A stretch of DNA of 64,000 nt from Montifringilla adamsi (taxonomy: Eukaryota > Chordata > Aves > Passeriformes > Passeridae). Each line of letters opens with the position of its first letter. Position 1 is the stretch's first letter. The notes beneath the pieces were generated by a model. It ran no database searches. It saw only the letters and a program-made list of their open reading frames with translations, and was not told the DNA's origin. This document shows positions 26,074-38,405 of the stretch, piece after piece. Both the position numbers and the translations under genes were made by a program. The DNA is taken from contig JAGGNK010010337.1 of assembly GCA_017590115.1 (NCBI GenBank), positions 2,354,141 to 2,418,140 of the forward strand, given 5' to 3'.

Positions 26074-29000
26074 TATGGAATCTAAATGGGGAATGTCAAA
26101 TAAATGTACTTTTTAGGGCCCTGAGTCAGGCTTACAGCCGATCTCAGTTCCCTTGGGAATCAGAGCTTTCATCTCTGCTGAAAATAGGTGAGTCCAGGCA
26201 TTCTTGTAGTGAATTGATCCAATCTTGCTCCTCCCTTTTAAAGTGAAAGCAGTCATGCTGATGTTGCCCTCCTTCTTAGAGCAGTGCATAGTGTTTAGAA
26301 TAGTGTTAGAAAGTGGGTAACAGTTCTCTTTTCCAACAGAGGCTCTTTGAGACTTCATCTCCTGCTTCTTATGCCAGGGCAGTTTGTGTATGGCAGCATT
26401 TTGCTTTCCTTTTGGACAAGAATCGCTTTGGGGGAATGAACTCCTAATTCAGTGGGAAAGAGAGGCAGGGCAGAAAGGGTCAAGGTGCCATAGTTCAGGG
26501 ATTAATGCAATTGGTGAGAGAAAGGTCCCTGCAATTCCAGTCCTTTGTCTATAAATTACTTCTGTAATTCACATCAAATTGTTACCCTGTCAAAAACCCC
26601 CAAAACTAAACAACAACAAAACTCACAACACAAACACACAGTAGAATTATATTAATTAGGAAACTAACCCAAACATCTCTTGATCTACAGGAGTAATTTA
26701 AATTCTTAATATAAGCATCAGTTTCTGAGTCTGATACTGAAATCTTAGAAAACAGGGTAAGTTAAGAAAAAAGTGCTCTATGCACTTCTATTTTCTATCA
26801 GATAGCTCCAAACACTTATCTTCCTACTTCTTATTTCTGTGTGCCTAATTTTCACTGTTTAATGGAATGTCTAGATCCTGAATGGGGTTTTTGAATGTCC
26901 AGTCCATTAGGTCCTTAACTACATCTAGAGACTATAGCTTGAACTCTAAATGGCGTAAAAACATACTTTGTGACTACATATTTAAGCAGGCACTGTTTGA
27001 TGCAGTGGGAATAATGACCAAGCTCTAGGCTATCATTTCTAGCTCTTTTACAAGTTAGAGGCTTGTTGAGGCAGATTTCAACAAGGCCTAACATCTCCCG
27101 TAGAGTAGCACTGCCGATATTACCCAGATCACTGAAGTGTTTTTAGAAGTTTGACTTCTTGTATGACAATGACTTTGGCTCACCTGCCAGTATAATGTCT
27201 TGTTGCACTCCCATTTAGTGGCACAATGGCAGCATCCTCTGAAAGCATTACTGCTAACACAACTGGATTAACATTTATGGGGCCACAGCAAATCTTGGGA
27301 CCCTGTGAGAATTCAACCTAATTGAGCTGAACTGATACCAGTTCCACAGGCAGCCTCAAACCATATTGGAAAGGCAAAACTAAGCTTTGCTTAGACGAAC
27401 TGTGGTGCAAAGTTTTGTACTCATACATCAACAGGGATCTCTGAATGTTGGGTTGTTACTCAGATCTTTCCTTGCAGAGAGCCTCCCTGCCATACAAAAG
27501 TGCAAATGCAGTATTCTTCACCTCTAAGAGAGACTACTTGGATTAAGATACAGTTCTTTTTCTTAATATGAAATACAATGGGACCTTCTCTTACAAATAC
27601 GCCATCTTGGCCATGTCTTACTTCATAGTATGTCTGCTGGTAATTTGCATTTCTTATTGTCACTAAAAAGCATCAATTTCTTTTTAAGCATAAATTTCTT
27701 TGACTATCTATGCATTTAATTTTCCCTTAAATATTGTGTAATGTTGGAATGACAGCAGGAAGTTGTGACAAACACTAGGTATTCCATTCTGTGGAGTAGT
27801 CAGGGAATTGGAGGTAGCTAGGTTGTCACTCTTCAGCACAGGTATGGACATTCCCATGAAACAGTAAGGTGCTTTTCCAGTTAGGTGTGTGAGCTTTCCT
27901 TTGGGCTGATAAACTCTCTCAAGTGGACAAAGCTCTCTAAAGAAATGTTAAGCAGGACCTCCCTGACAAAGCAACAGCACAGTCAGGTTATGAACTGAGG
28001 TATCAGGGCTGCATTTGAGCCTGTCACATAAATCAGATTCCATCACTGAAATAAGGCTATTTCCTGCAGAACCGGGGAAGGATTAAGCATCTTTTGAATT
28101 GAAGGCATCAATTGATTTCAGGCAGTTGACTTTAAAAGATGAATTTATTTTAAAACCACAATGTAGTAATATTTTTTCATAAATCAGTGAAAGTCCCAAG
28201 CACAGGCATGATTTTGTTTGCATAGTGAACCCAGTATCCTGTTTTCTCCTTGCGTATAGCAATTATGACTGTCAATTCATTTATCTTTCCCTTTTTTAAC
28301 CTTTGTCCAATATAAATCTATAATTTGTTGATTTGCATATAAATGCTTTCATATATCAAGTTCCATACCATTTGTCTGTTATTTTCCACTATTTTTTTTA
28401 TTATTCTGAAGATTTTGTTATGGAAAATGCAGTTGACCCACATGAAACTTAAGATCTTGTCTGCACCCTTCCCATAGCTGCTGGGGAGTATGATAAATAG
28501 CTGTAGATAAAAAGGTTATGGCAGCTTGTTTCCTTCTCCTCTATTGTGAAACCATTTTAGCTTCTGTCTGTTTTGCCTTTGCATATCTTGTTAAGTCATA
28601 TCCAAGAAAGGGAGTATTAAGCATGCACCACATTGCATTCTGGTTACATGATACAAACAAGGAGAAGGGTCTCATTTTCTGGAGGAATTGCTTACATTTG
28701 TGACTAAAATTCTTGGAAAGCTCTTCTAGTAAGCTGAGTGGCATTTCCCCTTTAAGCAGTATTAATTTTTGTTAGTTAATATTTAGTATCCATTGTACCT
28801 GAACTATCCATATAAATAAGACTTTCTGATTACACAAAGACTTCTGGAGATATGAAAGAATGTCACAGTTTTCCAGCTTTCTGCCCTGAATGGCTCATGC
28901 TTCTGCTAGAGAAACATGAGCAGAAGCATCTCACAGAATGCTGTTCCCAACAAGCCCTAGCACTTCAGCAAGTACCACTTAGCTTATTCTTAATGAAAGT

Positions 29001-29740
29001 GCTAAGAACCTAATCCATGGCTACTTTAAGTGTTAAACTACATATACTTTAAGAGTTTGATGTAAGCATAGTCAAAGAAGAGAAGTAGGTAGAAGATGAT
29101 TCAGACCTTGAGCTGTAGTTTCTTGAAAACATTTTTTGTTAAGGGTCACAGTTTAAGCAACTTCCATTATCAACCACTTGTTCCATTTCTCTTCCTTTTG
29201 CACTCATACAACTGAGTGTGATGCTACACAGTGAACCTAAAATAAACATACAATGAGTCGTGTATTCTGGTGTGCAAGGAGAAATGCACTTTACTGTGAC
29301 CTGTCTCTGGCTTTTCAGTGGTGTTCTTCACTGTACTTGACTTTAACTTTGAGTTTTGAAACTGTCAAAAGGGATATTATTTTATTCCTGTTTAAATAAC
29401 CAAGCATATGCAGATATAAATATTTACCAAAGCAAAATTGATTCTAATTGCTCTCAATTAATTGTCTATATTTTGCCCATAAGAAAGAGCAAGAGGATAT
29501 TAAAATATTAAACAGTTTTTCCAATATCACATCTATAACCTGTTGCTGAAGATCTGAACAGAGTTATCCTTCATCTCAGGGTCAGAGATCACCTTTGATT
29601 ATCCATTTAAGTTTTTCATTGGACCTTGCATTATATTTTCAAAGAAAAATCTGTCCAATCTGATGATCTTGGTGAATTTTATTTTCACCATATAATTGTA
29701 GTAGAATTACAAGAGTAGTTTTCATTTCTGTTCTCACAAA
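26074..29740. other. Unique non-coding DNA
   Basis: No supported gene. Open frames are at most 81 codons and match nothing I know. There is a short AACAACAAAACTCACAACACAAACACACA low-complexity patch near 26610. No transposon signature until the CR1 octamers at 29743. Confidence 0.5.
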
Positions 29741-30858
29741 GTCGCAGAATCACAGAATGTTTGAGGTTGAAAGGGACTTCTGGAGTTTACCTTGTCCTAT
29801 CCCACTCCTCAAGCAGGCCCACCTAGAGCAGTCTGCCCAGGATCATGTCCAGATGTTTTTCTAATATCTCCAAGGGTGTAGACTCCGCAACCTCTATTGA
29901 CAACTTGTTCTGGTGCTCAGTCACCCTCACAGTAAAGAATTGTTTCCTGATGTTCAGATGGAAGCTCTTATGCTGCAGTGTGTGCCCTTTGCCTCTTGTC
30001 TGTCACTGGACACCACAAAAAAGACCCTGCCTGTGTCTTCTTTACACCCTTGGGTAGAGAATACAGCCCTTATCCTTTTTCAAATTTCTTATGGTTAGTG
30101 CTTGCCCAGCTCTCCAGTCCATCCAGATCTCTTTGTAAGGCCTCTCTCTCCTCCCAGAGGAGTCCACAGCTCCTCCTGCTTTAATGTCATTGCTAAGCTC
30201 ACATTGCTACACTCAGTTTCTGCATCCAGACCATTTATTAAAACATTCAAGAGCACTAGCCCTGAAACTGAGCCTGGGGGAGCCCACTACCAGCCTGACA
30301 TAATCCTCCTCACTAAAACATTTTGAGCCTGACTTGTTAGACCGCTCTTCACCCAGTGTATTTTGGACTTGCCTAACTGAGTGCTAAACATTTTGTCCAG
30401 AAGGTTACTCTGAGAGACAGCATCAAAAGCTTTACTGAAATCCAAACCCACCACATCTACTGACTTCCCTTGGTCAACTTGACTGGCGACCCATTCATAA
30501 AAGGAAATTAAGTTGATTAAGGAGGACTTTCCCCTCATGAACACATGTTGGCTTTCATCAGTGATTGCATTGTCTCTCAAACAAGTCCTGGAATAAACTT
30601 TCTCAAAAATTTTAGCAGACACAGACAGGCCTGTAATTATCAGGGTCTTCCTTCCTAATCTTACTGAAAACTGGGAAAACATTTTCCATCTTCCAGTTGA
30701 CAGGGACCACTTCAGACTCCCAAGAGTGGTGAAAAGTCATGCAGAGAGGTCACACAAAGACCTCTCAGTACTCTGGGATTCCATTTCAGTATCTCATTGG
30801 GCCCCATAAATTGATGCATCCAGCTGGAGCAGCAGGTCTTGAACAAGTTCAGGGTTGT
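29741..30858 (-). mobile_element. 5'-truncated CR1 LINE with ORF2 remnant and 3' tail
   Basis: Read on the minus strand, this is CR1 from within the reverse-transcriptase region to the 3' end. The 3' terminus is at the low-coordinate side: two octamer-like units (CGCAGAAT, CACAGAAT on the plus strand, 29743-29758), then GTTTGAGGTTGAAAGGGAC, typical of the CR1 3' end. Moving 5' come the end of ORF2 (a stretch matching the CR1 LNIRKxFFTVRVTEH block near 29930-29970), an internal deletion of roughly 100 codons relative to other CR1 elements, the metal-binding DD region, and motif A. The 5' limit near 30858 is where similarity stops and a T/G-rich patch begins. Frames on the plus strand here are antisense shadows. 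It is a dead, 5'-truncated copy, the usual fate of CR1. Confidence 0.92.
30180..30858 (-). pseudogene. CR1 ORF2 reverse-transcriptase fossil
   Basis: The longest intact piece is 131 codons (30682 down to 30287). It contains RGKSSLINLISFY, matching the CR1 GKSxLTNLIAFY block, and LDFSKAFDAVS, reverse-transcriptase motif A with its catalytic Asp (coded at 30440-30442; motif at 30422-30442). Upstream, KWNPRVLRGL (in 30712-30900) matches the HPRVLREL block, in another frame, so there is at least one frameshift between them. Downstream, the FADD box (motif C) should lie at 30180-30196, where the bases fit FADDTK with one base missing, breaking the catalytic pair. Stops, frameshifts and the downstream deletion make this non-functional. 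In CR1 the protein copies element RNA into DNA at the target site. Confidence 0.88.
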
Positions 30859-31510
30859 TTTGGATTTTGTTTGGTTTGTTTTGCCTATTAAGTTAGCCAA
30901 AACACTGAGAAGTTATGATACTTTTCTTATACAGTTTTACCATCTAGATCTGAAGTGTTTTGTGTTAGCTTCTAGTTAGAATAACTATTTCAGGAAGAAT
31001 TTTGCAGTATTTTTATTTTAAAATACTCTTTTTTTCTAAGATTATGTGGTAAATAGTTTCCATGTTCTGTTATTAAAATATCAATAGTATTAGTAAAGAG
31101 TAGATATTTGACCACAAAAATAGCTCATTCCTAGCTCAACAATCATGTGTAATCTCACTGGATTGTAATTGTAATCTCACTAGAAAAATTAAAAATAAAC
31201 ATACATGTTCAAGAGTTTCAATATCCAAAGGTGATGACAACAAGCCAAAGGAAAATAATTCATACCATTGTGGCTATGAAAAGTGTGTATATGAATAAGT
31301 TTTGGTGTTAGCAAATAGTGATTATACAAATCCACTCCTTAAAATTGACCTTGCTGTTCATCATATCTAGTCCCAAAAGGAACTTGTTAAAAAATAGTTT
31401 TTCTTTATTATTTTACTTACTTGACAGTTTAAAACACATTTAATTTACTCACACAATTTTACCTGTGATTTTACATTTTCTCACTTTGATAAAGAACACA
31501 AAATATGAAA
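30859..31510. other. AT-rich unique DNA between two CR1 copies
   Basis: No gene or transposon recognised. Contains a small direct repeat of ATTGTAATCTCACT near 31150-31180. Confidence 0.5.
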
Positions 31511-32032
31511 CAGTAGAACAAAATCATTGAGGTTGGAAAAGAACCCTGAGATCATCAAGTCCAACCTTTGACTGACCATGTGAGCCAGACCACACTGAGT
31601 TGTTTCTTGGACACCTCCAGGGACAGTGACTTCAAAACTTCCCTGGGCAGCCCATTCCAGTTCTTGACAACCCTTTCAGTGAAGAAATTCTTCCTGATGT
31701 CCAATCTGAACCTCCATTGGCACATGTTGAGGCTGTGTCCTCTTGTTGCCTGGGAGAAGAGACCAACCCCCACCTTGCTTCATCCTCCTTTCAGGCAGCT
31801 TTAGAGTGATAGGGTCACTCCGGGACTCTTTTTATCTGGGATAAACACCCCCAGCTCTCTCAGCTGCTGTCACTGACTCACTCTATAAACCCTTCACCAG
31901 CTGCATTTCCCTTCTCTGGACTTGCTGCAGTCCCTCAATGTCTCTCCTATAGTGAGAGACACAAAACTGGACACAGCACTTGAGGTGTGGCCTCACCAGT
32001 GGTGAGTACAGGGGAACAGTCACTGCCCTGAT
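31511..32032 (-). mobile_element. CR1 LINE 3' fragment with end of ORF2
   Basis: The minus strand encodes, in a 72-codon frame (31773 to 31555), FRLDIRKNFFTERVVKNW followed by GLPREV and SLEV, the conserved C-terminal block of CR1 ORF2. The 3' end (low-coordinate side) reads CATTGAGGTTGGAAAAGAAC after degenerate octamers. The 5' side runs to the segment coding the HLEYCVQFW-like region (TGGACACAGCACTTGAGGTG on the plus strand) and stops near 32032. Its 3' end differs from that of the neighbouring copy at 29741-30858, so this is probably a separate insertion of another CR1 subfamily. Frameshifts and stops make it inert. Confidence 0.92.
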
Positions 32033-34673
32033 CTTACTTACTTACTGTACTATTACAAAAATGCCTATAAAAGTAGACTTTAAACACTATTTAATAAGAT
32101 CAGTGTCAGAAAAAAAATTAAAGAAAATTGAAAGTATAACTTGTATATCATTTCAAGAGATTGCTTTCACATGCAAGGGTAATAATACTTTGAACAGGAT
32201 TTATCTGTGCAGTCTCTACAGAAAATAATTCCTTCTCTTGTGCTAACATTCAGTGAACCTCATATTCACTTAATGTGAGCACAATGGAATCAGCTGTCTT
32301 GTCAAGTTAATCTATAACATTAATGCAGTGTTTTAGCCCTCTTTCTCAGACTCCATGCACATAAAACATTCATATATAGTTTTCAGCAGAATGTTCTTGT
32401 GTCCATCAGTTACAAATGCATGGTTTTATCCCTGGGCCAGTGAAGTGCCTCTGTACCTTGCTGTTCCCGTGTATGTACTGTGATTCCCAAATCTGTTACA
32501 AAAGAGTATGCAAATTAAAATGTCTCCTATATGTACTCTAAGATCAGTGTATAGGATATGCTTCAGTACATACTGTCACTTATGCTGTATTTCTGCTTGG
32601 TTCTTATTTGCTTTGATTGAATATAAAACATTGGAAAGGTCCTTTATGAAAGCTGTTGCAAAGGAACTGGTACTTTGGTTTGTAGATAGAGACCATTACT
32701 ACATATAATCCATAATTTTTATATCCTGTTTCAATTCCATTTTTACTTGTGGGCAGATCCATAAAGAGGCATGATGACCTCATGGAAAAGGCAATAGAGG
32801 AGAAAACCTACCCCTGGCTCTTTTTTTTATTTACTTTTTTATTATCAGTGAGATATTGCCCTTTGTGAATGATGATTATAAAGGCTGCGAGTTGCTCACC
32901 ATGGTACCTCTATGTACAGAACTCCATACTCTGGGCATCATTCATCACTTCCAGCTCCTGCTGTGCTATCTGGAAGAAGTAGGAAGTGTTTACCGTTTTG
33001 CTTCTTCTCTTTCTGTATTGAAGAACTTGAACATGTATTTCAATGAGAAAATTACACCTGGATGAACAGATTAGAAAATAGGGTGCTAGGTTCTACTCTC
33101 TAGATACCAAGATAAATGAATGCAGTAGCATTAACACAGGATGGGGAGAAAAAAAAAAGGCATTAAATTTTTATTTCTTTGTTGGTAAATCTCTGCAAAA
33201 CAACATCTCCAATTCATAATTTGATGAAACATTTTGTCTTTGAAAATTTTTTTTATTTTGGATTTACTAAACAAAAAAAAAAAAAAATTTGAGTGTCATG
33301 ACCAGGCCTTTAGTTGCCCATAACTGCAAGAAGAGCAAGGATTGATTGGTTTGCTGTGCAAGAGATTGCTGTTGTAGTACTTGGCTTTAAAATTATGCAG
33401 TTACATTGTCCAGGGCTCAAGCACTGTTTGAAGTCTTGTATAGCTCTTTTTTCAGACCCTCTGTACAGGGCTTGAGTTTCATCTTTAATCAACAGCCAGC
33501 TGTTTAGGGCTGCCACTTATTCCTGACCTGTAATTACCCCAGAACCTCATCCTGCTGGCTGGCTTCTCAGAGTCTCCTGATATGCATGCTACAAGATTGA
33601 AAGTGGCAAAAAATCCTTTGCAAAGGTACCAGGAGATTTGTATCTTTGCACTACAAATCAATCCAAACACTGAAGGCACGAGTCCTGTTCCCCTCTACAC
33701 CCCCACTCATTTCCCCCTTTAACTCTGTCCTGCATTTCAGGTTGTAATTAAGGCTAACAATGTCAAATCAAGCAGGTTTGCTTGAACCTGTCTCTAGGAA
33801 AAGATCAATTGGCAAACCAAATGCATGATATCCTTGCTGATGAGATCCATGATTTTTTGCTGGACCATCTGATTACATTTCAGTATGAACTGTATAAGCT
33901 TTCAAATACAATGCTCTGTTTGAGTGAGCTGCAACCATACACACACTTAAAGTATTATAGATTCCAGTTGTCATGAAACATTTACTTCATTGTCAGCTCT
34001 ATCTACTGTATTCTTGAATTTTGAACTACAAAGTACTGCCAACCAGCAAACATGCATTTTTATTCCAGGATGAATGATGATTGCAAGCCATGAATTGGTT
34101 TCAGTTCTCTCTCCCTTTCATATGAGAGGAGAAGCTTGTTTTTTTTAAAAACATGCCATGTCCCTCAGATATGTGTTTTAGTAAATATATATTCAAAGGA
34201 AAGGCTAGAACAATGGCAAGTTTTAATTACTGTTATTGCTAATTGTATAGCTAGCTCCTTTTAGAGCTGGCCACCATAACTAGCTAAATCTAGATTTATC
34301 TTTCTTTAGCTGAGGGAAATAGCCTCACATCTGTTAAAAGGTTATCGCCTGATGATACATCTGTCATCAGAAACACTTTGCATCAAGCTCAGGTCTCAGC
34401 AATGCACACACCCGGGGTTACTGTCGTGATACAGCCAGGCTGCTCACGTGAAGGGGCTGACACATCTGAACACCTACATTTTAAGTGCTTTGTAAACAGG
34501 TGACAAGGATTATGGGCTGCAGGAGAGGCAGGAGACCTAGGAGCAAAGATGATCTTCCTTGCATGTATGTGTTTCTCTATTCACTGGAGAATGAAAAGCA
34601 GATCCAAGGGTTTTTAGAAATTTCCTGATTTTTCTCAACTAAGCTATATGCTTATGCCTTTTTAATGCATTGA
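32033..34673. other. Unique non-coding DNA
   Basis: Short open frames only, none recognised. A-runs near 33150 and 33275 are simple homopolymers. Confidence 0.5.
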
Positions 34674-34700
34674 TTTTTTTTTTTTTTTTTTTTTTTTTTT
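34674..34700. repeat. Poly-T tract, T27
   Basis: Uninterrupted run of 27 T. There is no recognisable retroposed sequence beside it. Confidence 0.95.
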
Positions 34701-37160
34701 GGCAAACAGCTACATTCAACTTAACATTTACTTGCTGAGAAATGTTAGTGGGAATAAATTGTTGCTAGGTTATGGAATGTATCTTCCAGTATTTCCATAG
34801 TCAACGGTTTTGATTTTATCTGATAAACTCAAGTATTGCACAGGGGAAAATGTAAGCTGTATTATTAACACGGGCTGTTGAGAAAAATCTTCTTTTAAAA
34901 AAGCAGAACTCCAGGATGTAATATTAAGAATTTTTGTAGATAATTACATTAAGCCTGAAAATACATATTCAGCTCAGATGCACAGCAGCATGGCAGAGAC
35001 TAAGAGAGAAGTCAAACTCAGATCTGATTAAGGGTTTTTGTGGTTTGCTTTGTATTTTTTTATTTTCTTATAGCTCTCACCTTTCACAGTCACATTAATT
35101 GTCTTTTACTAGCCTTGTTTCCAGTCTGTATCTGATATTCAACTACACACTGTAAAAGTAACTTATGCATAACAATTTTCTCTTCATTGATTAAAAGAAG
35201 GATAGGCTACCATACAGAAAGCTTCCTACATTGACTGAAGAAGGCAGTTAATAATCAGTAGGAAAAAAGGTTCTTCTATACAGTGAAAAGAAATCTTTAT
35301 CCATATCACAGAAAAATGGCAAGGCTGTTATTAGTATTTGCACTTTGACTCATAGTTGTTCTTGATATTTTCACTGTGACATGACCTGAGCAAAGAGGAA
35401 TCTGAAATACAGTGTTCAGTTTGCACTTTCTGAGACCAAGTTGTCTGGTCAATCCAGTTTCTCTGATCAAGGCTGTGGTGGGGATGTTCAAAGAGGAAAG
35501 GACAGACCTGGCATGTGATCCTCACTGATCACAATGGTTACATGGGTCTGTGGAAAGTCAGAGGGAAATTATGGCAGCACTAGAAAGTATAATACATATG
35601 CATTAATACAGCCAACCATGCTGCAGTCAATCTTTAAATATATGGAACACAACAAAGTGGTGAGTCTCTATTTCTTACCACTGCATTTTATAATTATCTG
35701 GCATATGCTTTTAAAATACCATTTTTTTATTGCACAATACAAAAAAAATGTTGCTTCCATAAATAATGTTTTCTAGGTAACACTAGCCTACAGAGAATAA
35801 AAAAAATAAAACCTAAGAAAGGATATATTGTAAAATGAGACATTTACAAAATAAGATATCTGAAGTTAAACCTAAGACTATTAAAGCTTTTTTCATCTAA
35901 AATAACACCGCAAAAAATAGGAAATTTCACTATATAGATATGCATATATATTTTCAGGTATTACTGTTCAATAAAACGTGTTATTTTCTACAAGAGGACG
36001 AGACACAACCCCAGAGCTTTTTGATAAAACTATTGTTTGTCTTTCTGGAAGCTTTGCAGAAACTGTGGGGAACTCAAACTCTATTTGGCAATCAAGAGCA
36101 CCTGAACTCAGCTTCCCATTGAGTGAGATGTGAGATGTTATCTAACCCAAAGAGCAGAGCAGCTTTTCTCTTGTCTGAGTCCCAAACTGGCAAGTACACA
36201 GGACAAGCATGGAAGAGAATGGAGGCATTAACTACTAAAAATTATGGTTTGCCTTTTCTAAGAACTCCATGTCAGAAGATAAACTGGAATTATAGCTTTT
36301 GTTCTGTCAGTTGGAAAGGAGGCCCCTGAAAGCACTGTGCAGTGCTCAGGGATGGCCATGTCTTATACAAAACTAAGTTTTCCAAATGGGGCGGGGGGGT
36401 GGGGAATTCAGTGGAATGCCAAAACCTTTGTAAACAATAATCAGAATTAATGCAATAAAACTTATTGCTATCTGGTTGTTAGACATGATTTGGTAGTTTG
36501 CATTAGCTTGTTTCCTAAAAGTTTTTTTCTTGTGCTTGTACCTTAATTTTTAATTTAAAGCAAATTTAATTTCTATGAGCACAATCACTGAACATTTGAG
36601 ATTCCACCACATTTTAAGGTAATTTTGCATGGAATATATTTAAAAGGTTATACACTTTTAGGTCTTTATCACGTAGTTTGTATCCATTAAGCACATTACT
36701 TTTTTTTTTTAAAGTAATTCTATGAAAATACTGTGTTGAAACATTTTTCAAGGGATGAAGATTAGCTGGATAGATGTAGGATGCCAGTATATTATGTACT
36801 GTGTTAATCTGTATACCATAACACTCTTGATCATCAAAATCTCTGCAGTTTTGCAGGCTTGTTACTGCAAATTCAAAATTTAATTCATGTGAACCTAAAT
36901 TAAACTAGAATGCATCAAGACATTTTATTTTAACATTTTTATCCATAGATGATTAAAAAGTGGTAAAACACAAATTCAAATTTTGTTTAAAAGGCAAACA
37001 CAGAAAAAAAAAAAAAAACAGTTTTGAGTCAGGGTAGGAATTTGTTTCAAAATGACTCCTTTCTTGAAAAAATAGATGAACTAAGGATCCAAACTGGGGA
37101 GAAGTGGTTGTCACAGACAGGAGATGTGCTTGGAAGTAGGAAGTAAATTTAAATTGTAGT
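34701..37160. other. Unique non-coding DNA
   Basis: No gene recognised. Contains a G-rich GGGGCGGGGGGGTGGGG string near 36390, unusual in this AT-rich setting, and A-runs near 35740 and 37003. Confidence 0.5.
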
Positions 37161-37493
37161 TATAAAACTATGGAATGGTTTGTGTTGGAAGGGGTCTTAA
37201 AGATCATCTCATTGCAAGCCCCTTGCCATGGGCAGGGTCACCTTCCACTATCCCAGGCTGCTCAGAGCCCCATCCAACCTGTCCTTGAGCACTGCCAGGG
37301 ATGGGGCATCCAAAACTTCTCTGGGCAACCTTTTCCAGTGCCTCACCACCCTCACAGTAAAGAGTTCCTTCCTAATATTTAATCTAAATCACACCTCTTT
37401 CAGTTTAAAATCATTACTCCTTGTCCCATTGCTGCACTCCCTTGTGAAGGTCCCTCCACGTCTTTCCAGTAGGCCCCATTTAGGTAATGGAAA
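37161..37493 (-). mobile_element. CR1 LINE 3' fragment
   Basis: The plus strand shows the reverse complement of a CR1 3' end: degenerate octamers (TATAAAACTATGGAATGG), GTTTGTGTTGGAAGGGGTC, AAGCCCCTTGCCATGGGCAG, GATGGGGCATCCAAAACTTC, CTGGGCAACC and CACCACCCTCACAGTAAAG, then the region antisense to the end of ORF2. Similarity fades near 37493. The body is in inverted orientation to the short CR1 piece at 37946-38054. Frames of 70-100 codons on the plus strand are antisense shadows. Confidence 0.92.
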
Positions 37494-37945
37494 GTGCAAT
37501 TTTAAAAAGAAAGGGACAAAGAGCATTTGATTCACATTTATAAAGGTGGTCTTTAATTTTCCCAGTTATTTTTCACAGCCGCTAACTGGCTACTCAGGAA
37601 GTGCCTATGGCAGCAACTAAGGAAAAAAAAATTAGTCATGTCAGGTTTTACTGAAAGTAACCAGCCAGAAAGTGACCACAAAAGAAAGGTACCCATTCAC
37701 AGGGTGAGGGTTAGAATTCTTCCCTCATCTGCCCTACAACAGTCCTCATCCTGGAGTTATTTATTTGCCAAGGTGCTGTGTAATAGAATCCAATGGATGC
37801 AACTAAAACCCTGGCAGGTGGGTGGGAATAGGCCAACATCTCCAGAGATAAAGGCTTAGCTTCTGGTTTGGGACAAATATCTGAGGGAATGGGAAGCGGA
37901 AAAGGAGGAAGATAGTCTTGAGTTCTGGCCCTTCTGGTCACATTT
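37494..37945. other. Spacer between inverted CR1 pieces
   Basis: No gene recognised. It forms the loop between two CR1 fragments in opposite orientation. Confidence 0.5.
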
Positions 37946-38054
37946 CATTAAAAAGAACAGTGGAATTAAATTAGCTATTAGGAAGTAGTTCTTTATAGTG
38001 AGGGTGGTGAAGCACTGGGACAGATTCACCAGAGAAGCTGTGGATGTCCCATGA
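37946..38054 (+). mobile_element. CR1 LINE fragment, 3' end of ORF2
   Basis: TTAGCTATTAGGAAGTAGTT, AGTGAGGGTGGTGAAGCACT, CAGAGAAGCTGTGGATGTCC matches, in the sense direction, the CR1 block whose antisense is in 37161-37493. It lacks the final 3' portion and octamer tail, so it was cut short by a later deletion or rearrangement rather than by ordinary 5' truncation alone. Confidence 0.85.
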
Positions 38055-38179
38055 GAATTGTGGTCGCACATTTCTGTAAATTTAGACTCATGTTCATGTT
38101 GCTTCACATGAAGTGTCGTGAAAATTACAATAAATTATTAGTAAAAATTTTAAAGGAAAATTATTTTGATGCATCCAAT

Positions 38180-38200
38180 AAAAAAAAAAAAAAAAAAAAA
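38180..38200. repeat. Poly-A tract, A21
   Basis: Run of 21 A preceded by GCATCCAAT. It is not linked to a recognisable retroposon; a CR1 ends in octamers and not in poly-A. Confidence 0.95.
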
Positions 38201-38289
38201 TCCATCCTCGTGCATGATCCTTACAATTTTCTGATGTGTGAAGCCCAAAAACTTCTTACCGCATACGTTCAGCAGAAGTAATGCTTTGC

Positions 38290-38405
38290 ACCAAGTCCAG
38301 TGGGAAAGCTGAGGTACAGGGGTTAATGTTGACATAAAGGCCAAATCCTGATTTCTTTGATGTTAAGAGGAAAGTTTTCATTGAGCCCAGTGGGATTAAG
38401 ATTTA
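38290..38405. repeat. Possible degenerate ancient amniote interspersed repeat
   Basis: The wording GGCCAAATCCTGATT ... GTTTTCATTGAGCCCAGTGG, then GATTAAGATTTAG resembles old repeats common in reptile and bird DNA that carry 'CAATGGGATTAAG' and 'GGCCAAATCCTG' phrases. I cannot name the family and the match is from memory of style only. Confidence 0.3.

Noticed and set aside
29845..30326. Several plus-strand frames of 60-74 codons
   Set aside because: Antisense shadows of the minus-strand CR1.
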